A stretch of DNA of 8,213 nt, taken from positions 1 through 8,213 of the forward strand of contig JAKAMD010000151.1 of assembly GCA_021823875.1 (NCBI GenBank), given 5' to 3'. Origin of the DNA: Pseudomonadota bacterium (GTDB taxonomy: Bacteria > Pseudomonadota > Alphaproteobacteria > Rhizobiales > Xanthobacteraceae). The position numbers and the translations under genes are program-made. The notes beneath the pieces are model-generated. The model saw nothing but the letters and a program-made list of their open reading frames with translations, was not told the DNA's origin and did no database searches. This document shows positions 1 through 5,046 of this stretch, piece after piece; within the stretch, counting starts at the first letter, position 1, and each line of letters opens with the position of its first letter.

Positions 1-153
1 CGCGAGCGCCTGCGTGACGGCCGAGATGGGGATATCCACTGCCTGCGTCACCGTCGCGGCGTTGACGGCGCTCAGCACGGCGGCATCGGTCATGCCGGCG
101 TACTGTCCGCCTGTCGCCATCGCCGCTTTCAAAGCGGCATAATTAGGCTGCAT
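1..153 (-). CDS. Phage-type small protein, N-terminal part (runs off the left edge)
   Basis: An open minus-strand frame starts at ATG 153-151 and has no stop before the window edge, giving 51 residues (MQPNYAALKAAMATGG...). It is Ala/Val/Thr-rich, with a YAALKAA start and a YAGMTDAAVLSAVNAATV stretch. That pattern, an ALKAE-like start followed by a 'GxxDAxxxAxxNA' segment, resembles small uncharacterised proteins of rhizobial prophages, usually near tail or lysis genes; this is recalled resemblance. The start is supported by a GGAG ribosome binding site at 166-163, nine bases before the ATG. The start codon lies inside the 3' end of the preceding gene (overlap of 11 bases), so the two are probably translationally coupled. 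Function unknown. The C-terminal part is outside the window. Confidence 0.6.
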   Translation of the reverse strand, partial: MQPNYAALKAAMATGGQYAGMTDAAVLSAVNAATVTQAVDIPISAVTQALA

Positions 154-436
154 TGGTCGGTTCTCCAAGGTTACTGCGCCACCGCATCGCCATCGCGCTC
201 AACTGCTCCTGCAGCCGTGCGCGAATTGGCCGTGCTTCGGCGCGCAAGAGCAAGCGCCCGTCCCATGTGCTATCTGCGTCCGGCAGCCTAGGGCGCGTCT
301 GCCGCTTGGCCTTGCGCGAAATCGAACTCAGGTGCCGCATCGAGAGTGCGCGGCAGTAATGCGTCCCTCCCTTCTTGCCGCCGCGAGTTTGCAGCGTACA
401 GCCTGGGTAAGCGCATACACGTGGCTTCGGTGCCAT
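143..436 (-). CDS. Small basic Cys/His-rich phage-type hypothetical protein (97 aa)
   Basis: A 97-residue basic protein. The N-terminus holds C8-x4-C13 (VCAYPGC) and then THYC with H26 and C28, plus H35. This resembles the zinc-knuckle leader ('CxxPGC...YC..H') found in some phage HNH endonucleases and small phage zinc proteins. No HNH catalytic core follows: residues 36-97 are Arg/Ala-rich and probably helical. Start choice: ATG 436-434 is preceded by TGAGGACGT, so a GAGGA ribosome binding site overlaps the TGA stop of the FN3 gene upstream, which indicates coupled translation. The 3' end overlaps the next gene by 11 bases. Role unknown; a zinc-stabilised DNA-binding or structural accessory protein of a phage module is a guess. 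The tight packing and real ribosome binding site argue that it is a genuine gene. Confidence 0.6.
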   Translation of the reverse strand: MAPKPRVCAYPGCTLQTRGGKKGGTHYCRALSMRHLSSISRKAKRQTRPRLPDADSTWDGRLLLRAEARPIRARLQEQLSAMAMRWRSNLGEPTNAA

Positions 437-442
437 ACGTCC

Positions 443-733
443 TCAGGTAATCGTGATCACTACGGTATCCGGCGTGGCAGCCGGGAACGTGATGCACACG
501 ACATTCGACGGCGCTGAGGCCGTCCCCGCCGAACTCACTGCTACCACGTCGAAGTAGTACGTCGTGCCGGCCTCAAGTCCGGCGTTGATATCGATTGGTG
601 AGCCGGTGAGACTCGATTTCAGCAACGCCAGCGAGTCGTAGGATGTCCCGCTGAACAGCTCGTACGTCAGAGTCCCGGTGATAGCTGTGCCATCGGTGTT
701 CTTCGTGGGCGGCGTAAAAGTGATCGTCGCCAC
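443..733 (-). CDS. Fibronectin type III domain protein, phage-type, possibly 5'-truncated
   Basis: A 96-residue protein consisting almost entirely of one FN3 domain. It opens with VATITFTPPTKNTDGTAI, has a central LTYELFSG strand, and carries the hallmark C-terminal FN3 strands TTYYFDVVAVSSAGTASAP, followed by a short Thr/Val tail. Such domains occur in phage tail or virion surface proteins, where they are thought to help bind carbohydrates or cell surfaces. The likely start is GTG 733-731, since the sequence from there reads like a natural FN3 N-terminus. However, no Shine-Dalgarno sequence precedes it, and the frame stays open upstream across the proposed phage/host junction near 763. The native gene may therefore have been longer and lost its 5' end. 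The first 161 bases overlap the aberrant tail of the amidohydrolase frame on the same strand. GC content (about 58% over 541-720 by hand count) is lower than in the operon to the right (68% in one 60-base line counted). Confidence 0.6.
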   Translation of the reverse strand: MATITFTPPTKNTDGTAITGTLTYELFSGTSYDSLALLKSSLTGSPIDINAGLEAGTTYYFDVVAVSSAGTASAPSNVVCITFPAATPDTVVITIT

Positions 734-1745
734 TGGCGCGACGCCAGACTTTGCTACGTAGCATGTCGGCGTTGTCGTGGTGCAGAAGCTGCACCTCGCC
801 GGCGGACAGGTTCAACGCCGCCACCGCGTCGACCGGGTGGTGCTCGTAGACTTCGAACGGAAAATCGGTGCCGATACAGAGCTGCTTGACGCCGAAAGTG
901 TTGATCAGGTGGCCCAGCGTGGGCGCGTCATAGACCAGCGTATCGTAATAGAGCCGGCGCGCATGCTCGTGCGGCGGCGCGCCCATACGCTCGGCGAAAT
1001 CCGGCTTGATCTTCCAGCCATGCTCCAGCCGCGGCAGGATCGAGGCGAAAGCGCCGCCGCCGTGGCTGAAGGCGAGCCGCAGCTTGGGATGGCGCGTCAG
1101 CGTGCCGCCGGTGATTAGCGAGGCGATGGTGTAGGCGGTCTCGAGCGGGAAGCCGATGAAGGTCATCAGTCCGGCCGGGCCGACGATGCGCTCCTTGCCG
1201 GGGGGATGCAGCGCATGAACGAAGACGGCGGCGCCCAGTTCCTCCGCCGCGGCGAAGAACACCTCGAAACGCGGATCGCCGAGCGCGGCGCCATTGATGT
1301 TGCTGCCGAGCTCGACGCCGGCGAAGCCGTCTTTCATCAGCCGCTCCAACTCGCGCGCGGCGACGTCGGGGTCCTGCATCGGCACTGCGCCGAGCCCGAT
1401 GAAGCGGTCGGGCGCGCGCGCCGCCATATCGGCGATGGTGCCATTGACGTGGCGGATGAGCGCCAGCGCATCGTCGAGCGGCAGCCAGTAGGACAGCAAT
1501 TCCGGCATGGGCGAGAGCACCTGGCGGGCGATGCCCATGCGCGCCATGACCTCGAGCCGGCGCTCGATGTCCCAGCATTCGTCGGTGACGGTGCGGAAGT
1601 TCTTGCCGTCGATCATCACGCATTTGTGGTGACAGTCGTGTGCCGGCGCCATCTGCGGCCAGTGTGCCCCGCCGTGCTTGCCGGCATAGGCGGGGATATC
1701 CGCCGGGACGATGTGGGTATGGATGTCGATTGCCTGGGTGGTCAT
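573..1745 (-). CDS. ACMSD-family amidohydrolase/decarboxylase with foreign C-terminal tail
   Basis: A metal-dependent TIM-barrel enzyme of the amidohydrolase superfamily, in the branch with alpha-amino-beta-carboxymuconate-semialdehyde decarboxylase (ACMSD), gamma-resorcylate decarboxylase and 5-carboxyvanillate decarboxylase. The metal ligands H9 and H11 (DIHTHIVP), H177 (VFVHALH) and D294 (GTDFPF) are all present, as is the catalytic H228 (FSHGGG). R51 (KNFR) and R239 (ILPRL) match the substrate-carboxylate arginines of Pseudomonas fluorescens ACMSD, with the same numbering. I infer a decarboxylase or C-C hydrolase acting on a carboxylated ring-derived intermediate; ACMSD activity itself is not shown. 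The start ATG 1745-1743 overlaps the paaI stop (ATGA). Family members are about 335 residues. Here homology stops near residue 327 (HHDNAD), and the frame then continues for about 63 residues out of frame through the FN3 gene to a stop at 573-575. The native end is lost, so activity is uncertain. Confidence 0.85.
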   Translation of the reverse strand: MTTQAIDIHTHIVPADIPAYAGKHGGAHWPQMAPAHDCHHKCVMIDGKNFRTVTDECWDIERRLEVMARMGIARQVLSPMPELLSYWLPLDDALALIRHVNGTIADMAARAPDRFIGLGAVPMQDPDVAARELERLMKDGFAGVELGSNINGAALGDPRFEVFFAAAEELGAAVFVHALHPPGKERIVGPAGLMTFIGFPLETAYTIASLITGGTLTRHPKLRLAFSHGGGAFASILPRLEHGWKIKPDFAERMGAPPHEHARRLYYDTLVYDAPTLGHLINTFGVKQLCIGTDFPFEVYEHHPVDAVAALNLSAGEVQLLHHDNADMLRSKVWRRASGDDHFYAAHEEHRWHSYHRDSDVRAVQRDILRLAGVAEIESHRLTNRYQRRT

Positions 1746-2173
1746 TGCGCTTCACTCACGATGGTGCCGTCGACGGCGCGGGCGTGACCGCGGAATTCGG
1801 CGATCTGCGTGCCGTCTTCCCGCGTCACCGCCACGTCGTAGATCCCGGAGCGCCCGGCGCGCTGGCGTTCGATGGCGTGCGCGGTCAGCTTGTCGCCGCG
1901 CCGGGCGGGATTGAGATACGTGATGCTGCAATGCTGCGCCACCATGCGCTGATTGCGCGAGTTGCAGGCGTAGCCGAAAGCTGTGTCGGCCAGGAGATAA
2001 ATGAAGCCGCCGTGGCAGGTGTCGTGCCAATTGACCATGCCGGCGGAGACCGTCATGGCGAGCACGGCCTCACCGGGATCGATGGAGTTGAGTTGCAGGC
2101 CATGTTCGCGGCTGGTGGCGTCCTCCGCCCACATGGCGTCCCCGCAGACGCGGGCAAGCGTGACGGCGTCCAT
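1742..2173 (-). CDS. paaI: PaaI-type hydroxyphenylacetyl-CoA thioesterase (hotdog fold)
   Basis: A cytoplasmic acyl-CoA thioesterase of 143 residues, close to the family's usual 140. The PaaI signature is clear: a conserved MVNWHDTCHGG segment with H54-G55-G56, then LADTAFGYACNS with the catalytic Asp at 63, and the late strand SGIYDVAV...AEFRGHA. The order and spacing match E. coli PaaI through almost the whole length. PaaI hydrolyses (hydroxy)phenylacetyl-CoA esters and in the paa pathway is regarded as a rescue enzyme that frees CoA from dead-end intermediates. The ribosome binding site AAGGGA lies eight bases before ATG 2173-2171. The start overlaps the paaG stop by one base (TGATG), and the 3' end overlaps the amidohydrolase start (ATGA), so the three genes are translationally coupled. 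The actual ester substrate here may differ from that in E. coli. Confidence 0.93.
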   Translation of the reverse strand: MDAVTLARVCGDAMWAEDATSREHGLQLNSIDPGEAVLAMTVSAGMVNWHDTCHGGFIYLLADTAFGYACNSRNQRMVAQHCSITYLNPARRGDKLTAHAIERQRAGRSGIYDVAVTREDGTQIAEFRGHARAVDGTIVSEAQ

Positions 2174-2973
2174 CAGCTGTTTCCCTTGCGGCCGGTGAAT
2201 TTCGGTTTGCGCTTCTCCATGAAGGCGCGCACGCCCTCCTGGTAGTCAGGCATGGTGCCGGCCTCGCGCTGCAGGTCGCGCTCGAGATCGAGCTGGGCAT
2301 CGAGCGTATTGGTCGGCGAAGCGTCGAGCGCGCGCTTGATCAGCGCGAGCCCTTGCGTCGGCGCGACGGAGAAATGCTCGCAGATGCGGCGCGCTTCATA
2401 GGTCAGCGCGTCGTCATTGACGCATTTCCAGATCAGGCCCCAGTTGGCGGCGGTTTCCGCGGGCAGGTCCTGCGCCAGCAAGGCGAGGCCGCGCGCGCGG
2501 GCGTCGCCGACGAGGCGCGGCAGCAGCCAGGTGCCGCCGGTATCAGGAACGAGGCCGATGCGGGCGAAGGACTGCGCGAATTTGGCCGCACGGGCGGCCA
2601 CCACGATGTCACAGGCGAGTGCGAGATTGCAGCCGGCGCCGGCGGCGGTGCCGTTGACGGCGGCGATGACCGGGAAGGGCAGGGCGCGCAGGCGCCGTAC
2701 CAGCGGATTGTAATGCTTCTCCTGTCCGACGCCGAGCTCCATGGTTTCGCCCGGCTTGGCCACCCGCTCGACGAGATCCTGGCCGGCGCAGAAGGCGCGG
2801 CCCGCACCAGTGATCATCAGCGCGCGACTGGTCTCGTCGGCCGCGGCGTCCTCGATCGCCTCGCGCAGCGCCACCAGCATCGGCTCGTTGAGGGCGTTGA
2901 GCTTGTCCGGCCGGTTGAGGGTGAGGATGCGGTAGCCGACCTCTTGTTGGACGAGGATGAGGGGTTCGGACAT
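2173..2973 (-). CDS. paaG: PaaG-like enoyl-CoA hydratase/isomerase
   Basis: A crotonase-fold enzyme of 266 residues (E. coli PaaG has 262). Landmarks are TLNRPDKLNALN near residue 18, the first oxyanion-hole strand ITGAGRAFCAGQDL (55-67), YNPLVRRL (88-95), the second oxyanion-hole segment AVNGTAAGAG (105-114), and LVPDTGGTWLLPR (141-153). D144 in that last segment corresponds to the catalytic Asp of PaaG. In PaaG this Asp works without the Glu used by hydratases, favouring isomerisation of ring-1,2-epoxyphenylacetyl-CoA to the oxepin. The C-terminus keeps TNTLDAQLDLERD and a final KFTGRK. The start at ATG 2973-2971 gives the family N-terminus MSEPLILV. The frame is open to 3084, but that extension reads through a palindromic repeat and is unlike the family. 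The ribosome binding site is weak (GGGG nine bases upstream). No ring epoxidase genes are seen, so the true substrate is uncertain. Confidence 0.92.
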   Translation of the reverse strand: MSEPLILVQQEVGYRILTLNRPDKLNALNEPMLVALREAIEDAAADETSRALMITGAGRAFCAGQDLVERVAKPGETMELGVGQEKHYNPLVRRLRALPFPVIAAVNGTAAGAGCNLALACDIVVAARAAKFAQSFARIGLVPDTGGTWLLPRLVGDARARGLALLAQDLPAETAANWGLIWKCVNDDALTYEARRICEHFSVAPTQGLALIKRALDASPTNTLDAQLDLERDLQREAGTMPDYQEGVRAFMEKRKPKFTGRKGNS

Positions 2974-3008
2974 TCCTGTAGGCCCCGGCGTTTCCATCAT
3001 TTTAGGCG

Positions 3009-3098
3009 CGTCATCGCCGGGCTGGCCCCGGCGATCCATGCTGCGCTTTTGAGTGCCGTAGGGCTTTACAGATGCCCGGGTCAAGCCCGGGCATGACG
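3009..3098. repeat. REP-like palindromic element, two hairpins
   Basis: The 141-base gap between the DUF1932 gene and paaG holds two perfect hairpins. One is TCGCCGGG (3014-3021), loop CTGGC, CCCGGCGA (3027-3034). The other is ATGCCCGGG (3072-3080), loop TCAAG, CCCGGGCAT (3086-3094). They are bounded by an outer inverted repeat CGTCAT (3009-3014) / ATGACG (3093-3098). This architecture is typical of dispersed intergenic repeats in Bradyrhizobium/Rhodopseudomonas-type genomes. In the operon mRNA it could act in transcript processing, stability or partial attenuation. There is no U-tract on the minus-strand transcript, so it is not an obvious intrinsic terminator. Confidence 0.7.
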
Positions 3099-3114
3099 CG
3101 GCAGGGCTGGCGCG

Positions 3115-3954
3115 TTACTTCCCCACGAAAGCATCGAGCGTCCCGATGTCCTTTTTCTCCCCCTCGAAATCCGCCGCGATGCGCTCGTAGAGGCGGGCAG
3201 CGGCGGCGAGCATTTCATGCTCGGGAAGATCGGCGCCGACGAAGCTGGCGATCTCGTCGAGCTCGGCGACCCAGCGATAGGCCTTGCCATACATATTCGG
3301 CGTCTGGCGGTTGAGGAAACCGAGCAGCGCCTGCTGGCTCTCGGCGAGCTCGGCCTTGAGCGCCTCGTCCGCGCCTTCGCGCGTGGCGGCCAGCATCATG
3401 GCGGCGCCCAGCGCGGTGAAACCCTTGGTAATGCCGGCATAGGACATTTTCAGCGCGGCGGCGGCGGTGAGCGGGCCTTCGAGCACGCGCACGATCAGCC
3501 CGTAATTGTTGAGCTTGGTCAGGCTGCCGGCGGCCGGGCCGGACGCGTAGATCTTGGTGTTGGCCGAACCCGGCTTGGGCGGCGGGCCGATGATGCCGGC
3601 GCCGACGAAGGGCGCGCCGGTGGCGGCGATCACCTCGGCGATCTTTTTCTGGGTGGCCGGGCTCACCGCATTACAGTCGGCATAGACTGGTTTCCTGTTG
3701 GCGGCGGTCAGCACCGGTGACAGCCGTTGCGCCAGCGCCAATGCCTCGCCCGGCGGTACGATCGACAGCAGGAAATCCGCCTCCATGAGCTGTGCGTCGT
3801 CGACCGCGCGCATGCCGGCCTCGCGTGCGCGTTTTTCGCTCGCCGCGCTGCGGCCGGCGAGCGAGGTGAGAACGGCGACGCCGTTCTCGGTCAGACGCTT
3901 ACCCACGCCGGCGCCCATGCTGCCGGGCGCGACAATGGCGACGGTCAAGGTCAT
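3115..3954 (-). CDS. NAD(P)-binding oxidoreductase of the 6-phosphogluconate/beta-hydroxyacid dehydrogenase type with DUF1932 domain
   Basis: A 279-residue protein. Residues 1-125 form a Rossmann domain with VAIVAPGSMGAGVGKRL (5-21), the SIVPPGEAL turn near 64-72 and YADCNAVSP near 91-99. Residues from about 160 on are helical and match the DUF1932 type, with LKMSYAGITKGFTALG (168-183). K169 occupies the place of the catalytic Lys of beta-hydroxyacid dehydrogenases. Two departures are visible: the first glycine of the classical GxGxxG is Ala9, and the position four after K169 is Ala173 rather than the usual Asn. I infer a dehydrogenase or reductase of an organic acid or CoA-pathway intermediate, probably NAD(P)-linked; the substrate is not known. 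ATG 3954-3952 has a GGAG ribosome binding site eight bases upstream. Palindromic repeats flank the gene on both sides (3009-3098 and 3969-4008). The stop is TAA at 3117-3115. Confidence 0.85.
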   Translation of the reverse strand: MTLTVAIVAPGSMGAGVGKRLTENGVAVLTSLAGRSAASEKRAREAGMRAVDDAQLMEADFLLSIVPPGEALALAQRLSPVLTAANRKPVYADCNAVSPATQKKIAEVIAATGAPFVGAGIIGPPPKPGSANTKIYASGPAAGSLTKLNNYGLIVRVLEGPLTAAAALKMSYAGITKGFTALGAAMMLAATREGADEALKAELAESQQALLGFLNRQTPNMYGKAYRWVAELDEIASFVGADLPEHEMLAAAARLYERIAADFEGEKKDIGTLDAFVGK

Positions 3955-3968
3955 ATCGCATTCTCCGC

Positions 3969-4008
3969 GTCATTCCGGGTCCGCTGCTTCGCGGCGTCCC
4001 GGAATGAC
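3969..4008. repeat. REP-like palindrome between the SDR and DUF1932 genes
   Basis: A perfect 11-bp inverted repeat, GTCATTCCGGG (3969-3979) and CCCGGAATGAC (3998-4008), encloses a smaller CCGC (3981-3984) / GCGG (3991-3994) hairpin with loop TGCTTC. It fills most of the 64-base gap and ends only a few bases from the ribosome binding site of the downstream DUF1932 gene, so folding in the mRNA could affect that gene's translation. The GTCATTCCGGG end matches the start of the element at 6293-6303 (also GTCATTCCGGG), indicating the same dispersed repeat family. Confidence 0.75.
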
Positions 4009-4018
4009 CATAACAGGT

Positions 4019-4801
4019 TCAGGTGTGTGTGGCGCCGCCGTCAGCATTGATCACTTGGCCGGTGACGAAGGCGGAGCCTTCGGAGGCCAGGAACAGCGCG
4101 GTGCCGAGCAGGTCGTCCGGCGCTTCCGCGCGCGGCACGCATTGCATGGCGACGATGCGCGCCTTCTGCTCGGGCGTGACGGTCTTGCGTTCGATCTCGG
4201 TGAAAGTCGCGCCCGGCAGGATGGCGTTGACGGTGATGCCGTCGGCGCCGAGCTCACGCGCCATCGAGCGGCTCATGCCGATGAGCGCCGATTTCGAGGT
4301 GATGTAGTGCAGATAGCCCGGACGGCCGAGCGGCACCGCGCCGGACGACATGTTGATGATGCGGCCCCATTTGGCCTTGCGCATCAAGGGCAATACCGCG
4401 CGCGAGCACAGCATCACGCCGGTGACGTTGACGCGCAGCACCTCCTCCCACTCCGCAAGTGGGATCTGTTCGAACGGGCGCATGGCGAGGGTGGAGAAGA
4501 TCGCCGCATTGTTGATCAGCACGTCGATGCGGCCGTAGGTGTCGCCCACAGCCTGGACCATTCGCTCGATCGAAGCGGGATCGGCGACGTCGGTTTCGAT
4601 CGCCAGCGCTTCGCCGCCGGCCTGCATGATTTCCGCGGCGACGTCGGTCGCTTTTGGCATGTTGCGCTCGGCGATGACGATGCGGGCGCCCGCCAGCGCG
4701 AAGCCCTTGGCGAAGACCCGGCCAATGCCTTGGCCGGCCCCGGTGATGATGACCACGCGTTCTTTCAGCGAGGGGAAGACGATGGGTTGCAGGTCGCTCA
4801 T
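4019..4801 (-). CDS. Short-chain dehydrogenase/reductase (classical SDR)
   Basis: A 260-residue classical SDR, the usual length for the family. The cofactor motif is TGAGQGIG (20-27). An acidic residue at the end of beta-2 (E45 in IVIAER) favours NAD(H), and NNAA (97-100) is intact. The catalytic tetrad N125, S153, Y166 and K170 (YITSK) is complete, and the C-terminal GQVINADGG is typical. It probably oxidises or reduces a hydroxy/keto group of an acyl-CoA or ring-derived intermediate, like FabG- or 3-hydroxyacyl-CoA-dehydrogenase-type SDRs; the substrate cannot be read from the sequence. ATG 4801-4799 is preceded by a GAGG ribosome binding site six bases away. It is the promoter-proximal gene of the minus-strand operon, diverging from the importer genes, and the DUF1932 gene follows after a 64-base gap containing a palindrome. 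Confidence 0.92.
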   Translation of the reverse strand: MSDLQPIVFPSLKERVVIITGAGQGIGRVFAKGFALAGARIVIAERNMPKATDVAAEIMQAGGEALAIETDVADPASIERMVQAVGDTYGRIDVLINNAAIFSTLAMRPFEQIPLAEWEEVLRVNVTGVMLCSRAVLPLMRKAKWGRIINMSSGAVPLGRPGYLHYITSKSALIGMSRSMARELGADGITVNAILPGATFTEIERKTVTPEQKARIVAMQCVPRAEAPDDLLGTALFLASEGSAFVTGQVINADGGATHT

Positions 4802-4857
4802 GCCGCGCCTCGTTCGTATTTACCTTTTGTCTGCGTAAAACCGGAGTTCCTGGCCGA

Positions 4858-4863
4858 ATTATA
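4858..4863 (-). promoter_or_regulatory. Candidate -10 element for the minus-strand catabolic operon
   Basis: The minus strand carries an exact TATAAT at 4863-4858 in an otherwise GC-rich region, about 57 bases upstream of the SDR start codon. It would give a leader of roughly 45-50 bases. The hexamer 17 bases upstream (GCGGCT) is a poor -35, so an activator may be needed or the match may be chance. Position and direction fit the need for a promoter between the divergent units. Confidence 0.35.
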
Positions 4864-5001
4864 TTTCAATGACCCGGGAAAGCCGCTATCGGCGTTCGCA
4901 ATTGCCAGCACTTGTAAAGCAACCCTTTCCAGCGTGCCGCCGGGGGTGCGTCAAGATGCGGCGCGGTGGACCTTGGGGCACCAGTACAGCTAGGATTATG
5001 C

Positions 5002-5015
5002 CATCTCAAGAGATG
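5002..5015. repeat. Short inverted repeat in the importer leader
   Basis: CATCTC-AA-GAGATG is a perfect 6+6 bp inverted repeat, or 5 bp with a CAAG tetraloop if folded as RNA. It lies about 30 bases before the binding-protein start codon, just downstream of a weak candidate -10. It could be a repressor operator overlapping the transcription start or a 5'-end stabilising hairpin. The sequence alone does not decide. Confidence 0.35.
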
Positions 5016-5046
5016 AGGGCCGGGAACGGCCCCGGGGGAGGAGAAC

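Larger units (their letters stand above)
4802..5046. promoter_or_regulatory. Divergent intergenic control region between operon and importer
   Basis: These 245 bases separate the minus-strand SDR gene from the plus-strand binding-protein gene and must hold both promoters unless transcription enters from elsewhere. Visible elements are TATAAT on the minus strand (4863-4858); GCAATTGC, an 8-bp palindrome near 4900; and, for the plus strand, a weak possible pair TGGACC (4967-4972) and TAGGAT (4991-4996) with an 18-base spacer. There is also an inverted repeat CATCTC-AA-GAGATG at 5002-5015, where the transcript would start, and a GGGCC/GGCCC hairpin (5017-5021/5028-5032). A strong GGAGG ribosome binding site (5037-5041) precedes the binding-protein gene. 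No regulator gene is adjacent, and no operator family can be named. Confidence 0.5.

Noticed and set aside
1..770. tRNA or classical att core at the phage edge
   Set aside because: I found no tRNA-like sequence in this region, and a direct-repeat att core cannot be judged with only one boundary in view.
928..1755. 275-codon minus-strand frame overlapping the amidohydrolase
   Set aside because: Arg/His/Ala-rich out-of-frame translation of the amidohydrolase gene, with no domain of its own.
2974..3084. Longer paaG start at ATG 3084 or the ATG pair near 3000
   Set aside because: The extension translates repeat DNA and is absent from known PaaG proteins; MSEPLILV at 2973 aligns with the family start.
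3072..3094. Possible intrinsic terminator after the DUF1932 gene
   Set aside because: The hairpin is strong, but no run of U follows on the minus-strand transcript, and the same palindrome type occurs in other intercistronic gaps.
3698..4993. Long open frame on the plus strand (431 codons) antisense to the SDR and DUF1932 genes
   Set aside because: It is a GC-skew shadow: its sequence has no recognisable fold, is rich in Arg/His/Asp/Gly from the reverse complement of GC-rich codons, and covers two well-recognised genes and their spacer.
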